Assembly: GCF_901709675.1 (NCBI RefSeq)
Contig: NC_051102.1
Span: forward strand, 1,270,912-1,334,911
Direction of reading: 5' to 3'
From: Syngnathus acus
Taxonomy: Eukaryota > Chordata > Actinopteri > Syngnathiformes > Syngnathidae
DNA: 64,000 bases
In this document: positions 40,903 through 54,259 of the stretch, in pieces
Layout: every line of letters starts with the position of its first letter
How positions within the stretch are numbered: position 1 is the stretch's first letter
Position numbers and translations under genes: made by a program
Notes under the pieces: generated by a model
Databases searched by the model: none
Seen by the model: the letters and a program-made list of their open reading frames with translations, nothing else
What the model was told of the DNA's origin: nothing

Positions 40903-43900
40903 CCGCTGCCTCCATACAGACCTCAGCTAACAGCAGCATAATGAGGCAAAGCCACATGCCTCCTTTGTCCCCTTTCCCTCCATCCCCACAGCCACAGACA
41001 CGACTCCTTTCATTACAGCGAGATGGGAGATGAATTGCTCTGGACGTGAGGCTCCCACCTATTAAAATACATTTAGAGTGCAACTGGGGCCCCGTCACGG
41101 CTCTTTAGGAGATTTTCTCCTTCTCTTCCTCCTCTTTCTCCTCCTCAGTTTCTCTTCCCCCTCATCTCACGCACACAACCCTCTTGAGCAGGAGCAACAC
41201 TTGCCCTGCAGTAGAAGTTAATATCACTTGGCATGTTCTATGAAGAAACCATCTGCCACACAAAGTCAAAGAGGAGACACCTGGATGGACATTTCCGAAT
41301 TTACTTACTTGCGTTTTTTAACTTTGTCACATTTAAAAAGTCTTGCCTATAGCTATTGTGAGTGAAAGATGACAAAAACAGCATCGTTGGTGTTTTTTTC
41401 TATATGGATGAATAAACCAACCACCGGGCTAGATTGACAGTTTTTCTCAAGAGCTCGACGAGTCACCTCACGTTGATCTCCCATCAGCTTAGTATTTCAC
41501 ATGCTTCCTTGCACTTCTTTTTTGTATGCACGGTGGCGCACATGGAAGCCCGCGCATTCTAACTCTCACACTCAGCAGAGAGCTGAGGAGCAATCAGATG
41601 CAAATTAGCATCATGTTGCATCGGGGATTAGACTCGGTGCATGTGCATCCCTTAAAAAAAAAAAAAAAAGTAGCAGTCATTTGGAGGACACCCAGTTTGG
41701 AAAGAAAACCCAGTCAGTCACATGATCGTAGTGTCGCTCTGGCCCGTCTGCACGCGAGTTGCACAATAGTAGAATTAGAAGGCGTCTTCAAATCCCCTCC
41801 ATTCTTCACGCAACATATTAGCATTTCTTTAACATAAATAAATAGGCTACATCTTTTGCGACCCCCCCCCCTCTTCTCATCCCTCTCTTTTCTCCACCAT
41901 TGTGCTCACATTTGCTCTTAGTGATTGGAGGGTATTTTGGGGCTTGCTCGACCCCTGCTCCTTGTCGGGGGGGCTTATCTCTTTGAGATGGAAATAGACG
42001 ATTTGGCCTCTTTTGTCCACCATATAAGCAATGTAAGATGAGAGTCGAGGGGGGCCTGGCTTGCCGCAGTGGGGGTGAACTCATCGATCACAACTCCCCA
42101 CGCACCCGAGCCACTCCCAGCTAACCTTTGCTTAACTCGCGTGCCATCACAAGCAGCTCACTCGTAATTGGTTCCCGCCACTAATTATCCAATTATCGCC
42201 TCTCCACTCCAGGGCTGCTTGTGTGTGAGTGGTGGGGGTATAATGGACTCATCCTCAAGTAGAGATGAAAATGATTAGTAGTGAATGCAGCACTAAGTGT
42301 CCCTGACCTGCACAGAAAATAAGTCTTTAAAGAGAGGACAACACTTCACTTAGCGGGACACAAGAACCCACGATGGTCTTAAACTCTTAAGGAAATTGAA
42401 AACGTGATAAAGTGGTGTGCGGATCAATCAGATATTTGTGCTCGTGTGTGTGCGTGTGTGTGCATGTGTGTGCGTGCGTGTACGTGTGTGAACTTAAGTA
42501 GATTCATCAGTTTCCTTGAGTATAATTTCACCGACGTTTTACTTTTACTCTCCGTATTTAAAAGCAGATATTCGTACTATGTCAAAATATTGTGAAAAAG
42601 GAATATGTCCACTTTTCCAACTTTTAGCACAGTATCCCCATTTTAAGATCATCAAATAAAAGTAATTATCAGAGAAGGATAAAAGCAAACTCATTTTTTA
42701 ATGGTGACTTTACTTTTTATTAAAACAATATTCAATATATGACTTTGAGGATTGCCCCTGAGGCTAATCATAGCCCAACCAATTATTATACTGTTTACTT
42801 TTCAAGATGGGCCAGCTAACTTTTAATCAATCACTTTCTCCATTTAAAAACTTTTTTAAAAAATTAAAAAATTTAAAAAAAAATTGATATTTACATTTGT
42901 ATGATTATACAAACCTCTTGATTGATTGCTAACTTGGGGTCTGGCTCCAGCTCAACTTGGACTACCATCAAAATGACTCTTTTTGTAAAGTCTGCAATAA
43001 CTTTACACTCCCTAAATTTTGATAGCGATCTGCGTAATGAAATCACCGTGCACGATTTGAAAGCCTGCTGTGGATTGGCAGCAGAATGCCACCATCTTGA
43101 TAATGTCCACTTTACTTCTCCATTTATTCTCCTTTTTCTTCTTAGTTAACTCCTGCTCCTATCCATCACCTTGGAGCCCATCTGCCGCTGATTGCTGCAA
43201 CACTTTGAATACATTTCTCCCGATTAACAAAACGCTTAACATCTCATGAATACAGCCTTTTACACCCTTGCACACATTGAGGGAAAACTTTAGGGCCAGT
43301 GCAGTAACTAGCGCAAAGAAATCTGTCGGCGGATCCTCCCTTTTCTCTTCCACTTCATCGGCGCTATTGTGCACGGGAACGCGCAATCTGTGCGGCCGTC
43401 TCCGCCCGGCCCCGCCAGCTTTCTAATGACTTTCCGATGGTGATTTAAAGGCTGGCTCAGTCGCAGCGCATCTCCCCCCAAAAATACTCCTCTTGCCTGC
43501 CCTCTCTTGAGTCCCTTTCAGTGCTTTTGAAACTGTCATCCTTTTGTTTGGGGCCGTTTCCCCTCACTGGTATTCCCGGGAGGTCAGGAGGGATCGCGTA
43601 AAGAAAGAAAAAAAAGTCTTGCTGTTGCATGAGTTCAACTTTTCCCCTTGCCGAGTCTGCTTGCTTATTTCACAATAAACCAGGGCAAGTTTGCTTTTAA
43701 GTAAATAATGGCGAGTATTGAGTGTGTGCGTTGTGCACCTGATGTTAGCAGGGAGCCAGATTGTGTTGGGCATGAACAGATGGGGGTGGGGGTGCGTAAA
43801 TTTGGATATCACTCATGTGAAGTTGTGTCCATGTTGCTTTTGCACTCCTTTGTGTACGTTTAAAAAAACACATACCAGCACATTAATGGGGGCAATCAAT

Positions 43901-46900
43901 AGAGGGCATTGCATTCATAAGAGAAGCTTGGGAGTCATTTGTTTTTAGGCTGATACGCGTCACTCTTATGTTTTATTTGTGAGAATGCGTGTGGGTCTAT
44001 TCATTTCATGCCAAATTTATGATTCATTATGGCCCAAGTACATTAGCGATGCTATACTATTCTGAGTTTATTGCACCCATTGTAGCCAGAGCTGAAAAAG
44101 AGAACTAATGGATCAATCGTTCATTTCCAAACAAACTAATGTTGCAATTTTCCCTGTTAATGAGGTATTTGAGACTAATATTATATTCATCATTCATTTT
44201 CCGTGCCAGTTAGGGGAGAGGACAGTCTGTTTTCTTCTCGGCATTCTGACGTTTGCCCTGACTTGAAAATGTATTTTCTGTGTAAATAACTGTCCTTGCT
44301 ATAGAGCAATTTACAAAAAACAAAAGATAACTCAGTGTTTGCCGCAGGAATGTTGAAGAGATGTTTATGAAGGCAAACTTAAATAGTGCTGGAGGGAACG
44401 GCTTCTGGTCAGGGAGGGAATTCAGATGGTGTTCAGGCTGGCAGAAAGACAGGTTCAAGGCAGGTTTGTGGCGAGTGCAGACAGCAAGCTGGCTGGAGAT
44501 GAAAACTGCCCACAGGCGCCATTTTCAATTCAAAGAAGGTACTAATTTAGCGGCCAAAACTTGACATAGCGTTGAAAATCTGTCCAAAATCAGAAAGAAG
44601 GGCAGTTGATGATCATATTTCAGGATCAATTCACATTCACACTTAAGGACAGTTTTTTGAGATATGTGGGAAGAAGCCAGTGAATTGTGAAAAACCCATG
44701 AGAAGAACGTGTCCTGTATTAAATAAAGTAAAGACACGGAACAGCATTGGAAATAGATTAGAAATGGTCACATAATGGTTCCCAATGCTTTTTCAGTGTT
44801 TTTTTTTTTTTTGCTGTACCTCTTTGCAATTCTGTGAACACCATGATAGCGAGTGGGGACTTTTAAATATTGGACTCCTCCTCCTCCTCATGAGTGCCAA
44901 CGCTTAGCTACATGGGCTAATAAAAATTCTCTTTTAATGACACATCTGATCAGCGCACAAAATCTTTACGGCAGATGCCTTCACCCCTTAACGATTCTCG
45001 TCACGGATCGAATCTTATTAGCTCTATAACGTTAAACAATAACCCACTAACCTACTTTATGGAGTCTATGAGTCACATGAGACATTGGCTGCCAAGGTGG
45101 AGCTACTTCCCAAACTATTTGATAAGAACACCCAGCCTCACTTATTTTGTAAATCCTCTCTTATCTGCCTTCCCACTCCTCTGCCATCTTTTCCCATATC
45201 CCCTTTTCTCTACTTTTTTTTGTTGTTCTTCTTTTCCAGTCCCCGTAGTGCTATTTTGAGCGTGGCACACAGCCATAGGAATGTGACTAGCGCAGGTAAC
45301 GCAAGTCCAGCTGGCTGCTTTTCGCAGCACTAAAGCCAATGTTTATGGATTGACCCTCCATAAGCAAGACTTTATCATGCTCTTTGAACGTCACAGCCCT
45401 CGCCTCCTACAATTCAAAATCTGAAAGAGGCACCCCGCATACTTAAACAGGCTCGGTGCATCGTCGCCGTGTATGCCAGCGGGACTTTAAAGGAGGCGCG
45501 CTGAATTCCCTTAGGAATAAACAACCACTGAAGATGAATATCTGGGCTGCGTTCAACAAATATGCTGCCTCACACTACACAAAAAAGGAAAACAAAATCA
45601 CCATGCTCACAGAGTTGATCAATATTTCAGCAGCTCAGTCTGGTTTGTTCATTCAGGCCATGAAATGGCTAATGAGGCGAATGTGTGAAGACAATGTGCC
45701 CAACAAAGGAAAGTGACAAGACGTAATCATCTTTCATGATCAGCGGGACGGTATCCGGAGGAAGCTGCGGAGAACCACTCGATACTCTTCTGAGCGACAG
45801 TTATGAATAAGGACATTTGCCTCCAGAGAGCGCCAATGTGTTCGCCCTCTGATGCGGTGTGTCAAAGTGTCGTCACACTTTTAATCATTGTTTACGATTT
45901 ATGGAAAAAGTCATGAGCGTGTATTCAAATAGAGAGTCTTTTCTCGTCTTCCAGTGTAGCAAGGAAAACTTTGTATCAAGGTGCCATATTTCTCTGTCGT
46001 GTGTGACAAATGTTTTGTCTGCCTAACAATGGGCATTGTGCTTCTTTCTATCTTGTTAGATGAAATCTATGTGGGGCTATTGTTATTTCCCATATTTTGA
46101 TATATAAGTCTGCTGAAAAAATATCAACTCCATGTGTAGGTTACGTTATATTCCAATATGAGTCTTCCCTCATAAGCGTCCTTGTAATTGCTAGATTTGA
46201 AACATTTCTTTACTTTACATTACTTTTGCGTTTTTAAAATCTTCTGCCATAAAATAATGACTTTAGGCTAGACAGTGGCGTCTTGAACCGTAAACAGCAA
46301 ATTGAAAGCTTCAACCTTATTATGTTTTTTTCTTTTAGAACACATGCTCATTTAATTGTATTCTCTTCATATTACACAAATACAACATATTTTTTGTCTC
46401 TCTGTATAACTAAACCTAATATTAGAAATATCACTGGATACTTTTCTGAAACTGAGCACTATTATGATTAGAAAGTGAGAATTCCCAAAGTATTATATGT
46501 GATCTGGTGTGCCTAATGTTTTGGTTTGAGAGCTCCATCTTTACATGAGCTTTGAAGCTAAATGGAGGAAAGTTCCCTCTTGCACAAGTCCTCACAGACC
46601 CTCGACACAATGTAGTCTGCGAAAGTACAACCCCGTGTCATCAAAGCTATCCCTGCGGAGGCGTTCTTCTTGATTGCTCCCCTCATCCAAGCGCCCTATT
46701 TCTCCCCATCTTTGTTTGCTGCACTTGTGCTAGCGTCGAAGAGAAAAAAGCTTGCTTTACCCTCATCAGTTTGTGTGTCACTGAAAAAGGGAGCGAGAGT
46801 AAAAAAAAAAAATAAATAAAAAAAGAGTGAAACTTTTCAAATTGAGGTCTTTGTTGCTGCCAGAGAACAGAAAGCTGACAAAGTTGTATAAAGGCAACCG

Positions 46901-48293
46901 TGAAGTTCTGCCTCATTAGATAGAATAGCTGTTCTATATTCAAAGTCTCTTTGGGGCTAACAAATGCAATGAGTTGGCCAAATATGGTTTGTTCCGCCAA
47001 AGTTATGGTCTTTTTTTTTTCTAGGAATGGTGGGTGGGGTTGACCTTTTGGCACATTGTGAGATATCCTTCCAAAAAAAGGCTTTAGGTTGAAGGGTAAT
47101 GCTAACGCACGTTGCAAAATGCCAGCTAATTAATAGCGTGTGTGTGGCGGTTTTGTAACGCTTGAAGCTGCGAAGATTTGAACACAAATGGTGTAACAGG
47201 ACATATAGAAAGACAATATAACAATTCTCACAGGGGTGTATTCATCTATCCTCTGCAAAAGCAACAATTAATATTATGGCAAAAAAGATTGTCATTATAT
47301 GAAGTATTTATAGAGGCACGGAATTTCCAGAAAGTAGCGCCATTGAATTTTCATAAAAATCCACCGACTTTATGAACAAATCTCTTGAATGTGGGGGCAA
47401 AAAAAAAGAGGGTATTAGGAAACCATCTTCAAAGTGTCACTTTATGTGTGTGTGTGTCCTAGATTCTATTTGATATGTACAAGAAGGCGAGCCAGGCTGC
47501 GGAGCTTTAGGCCGAGATAATGGGAGAATTCACACAGTGTCATTATTTTCATTTCTGTAGCTATTATTCATGACTCGCGCTATTTGATCATTGATAAGGC
47601 AGTGGGGCTCTATTAGGCTCATTAGGAATCCTAATGAGAATGTTGGACATGCTATTAGAGGTGTTTAGCAGCCTCCATGTCTGGATATGAGCTCGAGTAT
47701 TTGCCGGGCAGATGGACGCAGCTTCGGGGGCCGCCCACCCTCACCCCTGACCTGCCACAGATGTCCCAAACTCAGCCAGGGCTCCATTCCGCCAAGAAGC
47801 AGAAAATCACTAAAGCACCGGAACCGACTCGGTCAATACGTGGGACAATTAGGAGCATTTGAGCGCCACTTCTGGCTGCGCTTGTGCGTAAAGAGCGAGG
47901 GGGTGAAAGTGGGAGCGAGGCCATGCTGTGCCCATGTCTGTACAGCCTGTTTGAGCGATGCCTCGGCTCTGAATGGGGATCTGGTGGTCATACATAAATT
48001 AAGAGGTTAAGTGAGCCGTCAGGAACAAATGTTTGCATTTATTAACTAAGGAGAACAGCTCCCAGCAGTGAGCCCACAGCCTGCGATTCACCCTTTGGGC
48101 TGAATTTCAATGTTTTTGTATCATTTGATTCAAGTCTAGTCAAGTCTAATTAACGTCCGGATTCATAAAGCTGCTCTATTAAAATTCATATGCGCATGTG
48201 TGTGTGCGTCACATGGCAACTGTAATTGTGCTCCTGAAGTATAGGCTATTTAGTTTTCTGACGTTTCACTTTTACACCCTACAGCTGAAGACC

Positions 48294-48337
<44 letters not shown>
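48294..48337. repeat. (TTTA)n microsatellite
   Basis: About eleven tandem TTTA units in gene-free sequence. Confidence 0.95.
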
Positions 48338-49444
48338 TGAAACCTTGATGTGCTAGAACAAAACGAGGCCAAACTGGAAAAACATATCTAGAAAAACTTT
48401 ACACACAAGTCTAATTAAATAATTGAGTAAAACTTGCTGACCATTGTCATCAACAGTAAAAATATTTTTTTCCTTTTGTACTTTAAAAAAAATACAAAAA
48501 TACAAGAGCCAAATCAGGACTTCATTTTACCTTTACCAGACTTAACTCTACTCTTGATTGAATAGACAGTCATTTTGATTGAATTCTAGTTTTATTCTAC
48601 AATTTTTTTTACAGCATGTGAGTATTTTTGTCACCCTTGGATGGATGGAAATTTATTAATATGCAAAACGTGTTCAAAGGCAGTAAGCTGCGACTGGAAT
48701 TCATTAAGAAATGTGATGTTGGGGAGGCACAACAAACATTCCCACTCCCACACGAGGGGCATCCCGCAGGAATGCGCGGAGCAGGTGTAAATTTCAGCTC
48801 TTAATGACCCACAGCAGATTTATCAAAGGAGCGTCGTGCAGAGCCATAGGACCATTAGTCCGAACGAGACAAAAGCCATCAGAGAGGTTTCCCCGCTAAA
48901 CGGTGCGGAATGGGTTGCTGCTGCGGGAGTTTTATTGTAGCTGCAAACCCCCGCGGGCTGCACCAGGCTCACCAGTCGAGCTTTGGCTTCTAACGAGACA
49001 GATGAATGTTCTGGAGAAACGGCGCCCATCGGGGAAGAGATGGCCGTCAAAGGAAACACGTAGGAGGGATCGTAAAAACGTAGACGCAACGTACTAAGCG
49101 CATACTTTCTTGGACTATTGGGAAACGCAATTCCATATTCAGTCAACTATGAAAAAATAATCATCAAGAAAATATCATCAGCACAACCAATAGGTTTGCA
49201 AACGTTTGGATACTTAGTGTTTGCAGCTGGCAGCCTTAACGGCACTGCTGTGGCTTTATTAATATTTTGGTGACCCCATTTTACTACATGAGAGTGTCAA
49301 AGTACGAGGGCGCACTCGGAGACAATCCACACAATTCTCAACATTCTTGATGTCGAAAAGGCCAAGCAGTTTATGTGAGTGCTTGACTTTGGCTAGAAAT
49401 CCAGCACTTTGAAAATGGGGAACAAAGTTTAGGAAAATGCTCAG

Positions 49445-49593
<149 letters not shown>

Positions 49594-49842
49594 TATAATT
49601 CAAGTCTCCCTTGTTTTTTCCACCTGTGCCTCAAAGCCGGTTTACCAGCATGACAAAGCTAATGAATTCACCAATTCTCGCAAGAAGACAACTTAGCTTT
49701 CTTGTCCCTGGCAAAGGCAACTTGAATGATGAAATTGCGCTCCATTCCCTTTGGCTGGCAAATTCTCTGAAATCTTAACATCTTAGCTGGCAAGATCTTG
49801 GCAAAACTACAAGAGGGCTGATGAGCACTTCAAGTGGCTACA

Positions 49843-49942
<100 letters not shown>

Positions 49943-52900
49943 TTAACTGAAAGGCACTAAATGCAAATCAGGTCATGTGACCAGCTGGAGGGATCACATT
50001 GATGCTTCACTCAGGCTTTACACATGTTTAACATACATCTTAACTGAGTCGCATTAGACAAATCCATTTGTTGTATAAGAGATGACAACCTGCTGAGAAG
50101 GTTGAAACGAGTTGACTAGTCAACTTCACTATTCTGCATTGACGTTGACGCTAACTCACCGCTAAACCACTAGTTTTTGACATCAAGACAGCAGGAGCAA
50201 GGGTGGTAAAATTTTATTAATTTCCCAAAATGTTGAAAACATTGAATTGTTCAACCCTTACTATACAAGAAATTACAAAATAAAAAAATTAAAAAATTAA
50301 ATAAAAAAATAAAAAAGAAAATTAAAATTTAAAACTTTAGATTTTTTAAAAAGAATTAATGACAGTCACGTTCACTTGTAGCCGTTGGAGCCCTGATGTG
50401 TGACGAATATGGAGTGTGGGATGACGAGGCGCAGGTCCACAAGGCTTGTCAGGATGACAAACAAGTGGGCGTGGAGCTTTCTCCTCTCCTTTCCTGTCCT
50501 GTCCTCTCCTGGCCTGTCACTCATTTCTCAAGTGGAGGACATAGGTGGCGCGCCTCCAAACAGTGGCTGCTCTCGCCCAGGATGGAAATGGGTCTCACTT
50601 ACTTTATCAATGTTTGTCTGATTTGAATGAACATCGCAGTTGCGTTGAGAATAGGGCACTCTGTCTATACCTCACAGTGACAACTTTGCACATCTGCCAT
50701 CTTTGGATTTGTGTGTGAGGGAGTGACAGAGATGTGGAATCCGTAATTTAACCAAACGCCCACCAGCTGCACACAACAACAATGATTCAACACGCTATTC
50801 TCGAGTCTCACATGAACAAGTGCTCCAGTGGGTGTTTGAACACACACACACACACGCACGGGCGCGCACACACAGACGCACACAGTAAACAAGTCAACCG
50901 ACCTACTGTATTTTTAATTGTTGCCTCTGCCACAAACATAGACTTGAGTATTGGTATCATCTCACTTGTTTCTGCCTCAGTGTGTTTGCCTTACGGCACA
51001 CAGTAATGGTATTTATTGCATATTCCGATACAACGGAGAGCACTCGTGCATATTCATTTGGAAATAATAACATTGACAAGTGCTTCAGTGATGAGTGGGT
51101 TGGAGAGGACTTATTTGGTGCTTAAACTGCACCTACCAATGACTTGTATTGTGCTCCAGGCAAAGTGTGTGATATGACGCCGAGTACGTGTGTGTGTCGC
51201 ATGCGTGCGTGCGTGCGTCAACTCCTCTGTAGCCATGAAATGGTAACAGCAAATTTCCAAGCACACACCGTTGTCATCCTTTGTTTTCCCCTCACGTCTC
51301 TGCTTATCTCCTCTTGTGTGACATCATCTTCTTCCATCTAACGTTTTGGCACGCAGGAGTCAAATTTCATCAGACGCTGCGTGTCATTCATTCATTCAGC
51401 ATTATACATTATCCATCTCTGTTCCACTTTGTTGGCTCCGCCTCATTTCCAGTAGATGAGACTTGTGCGTAACGCATGTTCACATGTGCACGACGCACAC
51501 ACCGCCACAATCCCATTAGCTTCAATAATTCAGCAGCGTCATAACATTTGCCAGAGACCCTGTCACCGCCCAATTCCAGGGATTCAAATCCAAGATCAGC
51601 CAGACCGAGAGCAAAACATTCAATTGACCTCGGAGCTGTACTTGCCCTGTGCCTCGTTTTCCTAGGAGATCCTGTCCTCCCATCATAAGCACTACTGACG
51701 ATGATGACAGGGAAGACAGACAGAATGGAGGAAGTTGAAGAATAGGAGATTCAGCAGGCTGGGAGGGAGGAGGGAATAAAAGGATGGAGAGATATTTGGA
51801 GAGCTTGTGTGGGTGGGCCACGGGGCACTGATTAGGCCCCTGGTTTGAAGTGCTCCAGTGGATGTGTGCGCGCACACACACACACACGCACACACATTAC
51901 TTCATAAGTCATTCAGTCTTCCAAAGGTTTGTGAAGTATGAGGACAGCGCAGCACGTTTAAGCATTCTGTCAGAAATGATCTGCCCTTTGAGGTAGAATA
52001 TTTCCTTTTTGTTCTTCAATTCGTATGATCAGACAGATGAAGGGGAGGAGGTATCATGCATAACAAGTCACACGTATGAGTCTGTGTATATTTGAGTTTT
52101 ATCATTCTGTCATCTTACCTTTTAAATCTTTTCATCAGCATTTAGTAGATCGGTTTTGTTTCACATGTAGCCCCGCAGTGGTCGTCAGACTTATTTTTTT
52201 TCAGCAAAATGAGCATAAGTATTCTCCGACAAAAAAAAAAGTGCAAGCTACAAAGTCGAAAAGTTGTACAGGACTTAAAACTACACTATGGGAAAATTAT
52301 TTATTCACCTCCCAGGCAGGCACACACTAAACTGCATTTGCATATTTTAAAAGTCTTCAATGTTTACAGGTTTAATGTATCATGGTCAGCCGTTTTAGTT
52401 AAATTCTTAGTTTAAACTTGGCTGCACACTTAATCAAATTTTTATTATATATATATATATATACACTATATATAAAATACTGTGGAATAGTTGGAGGTAA
52501 TAAACAATGAGAGTAAATATACAGTAAATGGCTTTTCTAGTAAATGCAGTGCATTTCTTTTTGGACACATTACTCTCACTTGCCAAACAAATAAATGTGC
52601 AGTACTTTCACAGCTTGAGTGTGCTCCAGACCAAAATATTTCCAAACTTTGATCACATTCAGACATTAAAAAGCGTGTAAAAACTGTCTTTGGACTTCTA
52701 GTATAACTCATGCATGATCAGTAAATGGTAACATTTGTTATTTCCACAACAATACAGCCAGAGATGTTGAATGTTTTATGGCTCCCTTGGCCCCCCACAA
52801 AAGCTCCCAGAGATACAAACGCACACACGTAGAGAAGCCCGCAGCCTCTTGTTGGAGCTCACAAGTCATCCTCCTGTGTACAAAGCCAACTAGGATGCAG

Positions 52901-53149
52901 CCATGCTTAAACGACACCACACCTCCAACCTCAAAGCTTTATGAAACATTAAGATAGGCCCGTCCGTGTTTGCGTGCGTGCACATATGTGCTCATGCAGT
53001 GCCATGAAATATTCAGGTTCTTCTTCAGACTGATACATGGCCACCCTAATCCTTCATTCACTTGGACATAATGGGGAAATGTACGTTTTGTCTGTAGCCT
53101 TCTTCTCAACAAATAACCTTCTGGATTATTCTTATTGGCTAACAATAAT

Positions 53150-53330
53150 GTTGACCCACTTAACACACCTCTGAGTCACTTGGTACGAGAAGAGAACCTT
53201 CTCAAGGATCCACCAAGGATTTGCCAAGGAGCTCAAGGGTGTCCTCACGGACATCTTCAACATCTCACGGAGCCAAGAAACTGGCTCCATATGTTTCAAA
53301 GCCGCCACAACAGACCTTGAAGCAGAACTG
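53150..53330 (+). pseudogene. short degenerate LINE reverse-transcriptase fragment
   Basis: In one frame the plus strand reads GVLTDIFNIS followed by remains resembling CFKAAT, similar to the segment before the RT core of fish LINEs (LTDIFN-S---VP-CFK). No longer frame survives. The identification rests on this short block only. Confidence 0.35.
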
Positions 53331-53739
53331 GAGCGTGAGCTATTAGCATAGTTAGCATTCACTACTGCTATATGTTCAGCAAAGTTACATGTTGATTCTT
53401 CGGGTCCTGCTATTTTTATTTTTTTGCATTTAGGTTGGAGCTCTCTAGATATAGTGAATTGCCCAAAAAGAAATCTTTGAATTTGAAACTTCAATCTTAG
53501 TCATTGACAGTTCTTCTGACCCCAAAAGGGTGCAGAAGAATAGTCAAATGTGAGATTAGACGAGAAAGCGCAAGACACTTCTGCTGTCGAGCTTCACTAC
53601 CGGCCCGACTAAAAGCTTTTACTGTTGCTGTATTCATGTTTTCTTTTTCAATTCACTTTGTCCTTTCCACTGGGCTCAAGGCTGCTCATTGTTTGCACCA
53701 CCCCTGAAGTGTTGCCAGTTTTTTTGCATTGATGGAAAC

Positions 53740-54250
53740 TTTTGACAAATAGATAGATAGGCTGGAATAGATTTGCAGGCAGACTGGCTAAGGGACATAA
53801 ATGTAAGTATAGATGGACAGGCAGGATGAGACAGACAGGCGAAGGTTTAACACCTTGATAGGAAGACAGGCATATACTATATGCAATGAGGAAGCAAGAC
53901 AGATGGGCACAAAAGTAAAAAACAAAGGTGAGATGACAGGCAGCGAGACAGACAGCTTGACAGAAAGGCAAGCACGCAAGTAAGACAGTGGCAGAAAGAC
54001 AGAATGACAAAAAGATGACTGACAGACAGTCCAGGGAATAGACAGACCAACAGAGGGAAAGACAGGTAAACTAAAAGTCAGGGAGACATGCAGCTTGAGA
54101 AAATGCAAGCTTGCTGGTAGTCAGACAGGAAGACAAATCAGGCAAGCAAGCAGGCAGGCAGGCAAGACGACAGACCGTCAGGAAGTTAAACACAGAGGAA
54201 GGAAGGCAGACAGACAAACGGAAGAGGCAGAGAGACAGGAATGTGGACCG
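53740..54250. repeat. degenerate GACA/GACAGGCA-rich region
   Basis: About 500 bases in which GACAG, AGACAG and GGCAGGCA recur at short irregular intervals, beginning with (GATA)n at 53749-53760. It looks like an old tetranucleotide array eroded by point changes. Open frames through it are low complexity. Confidence 0.75.
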
Positions 54251-54259
54251 ATGGGCAGA

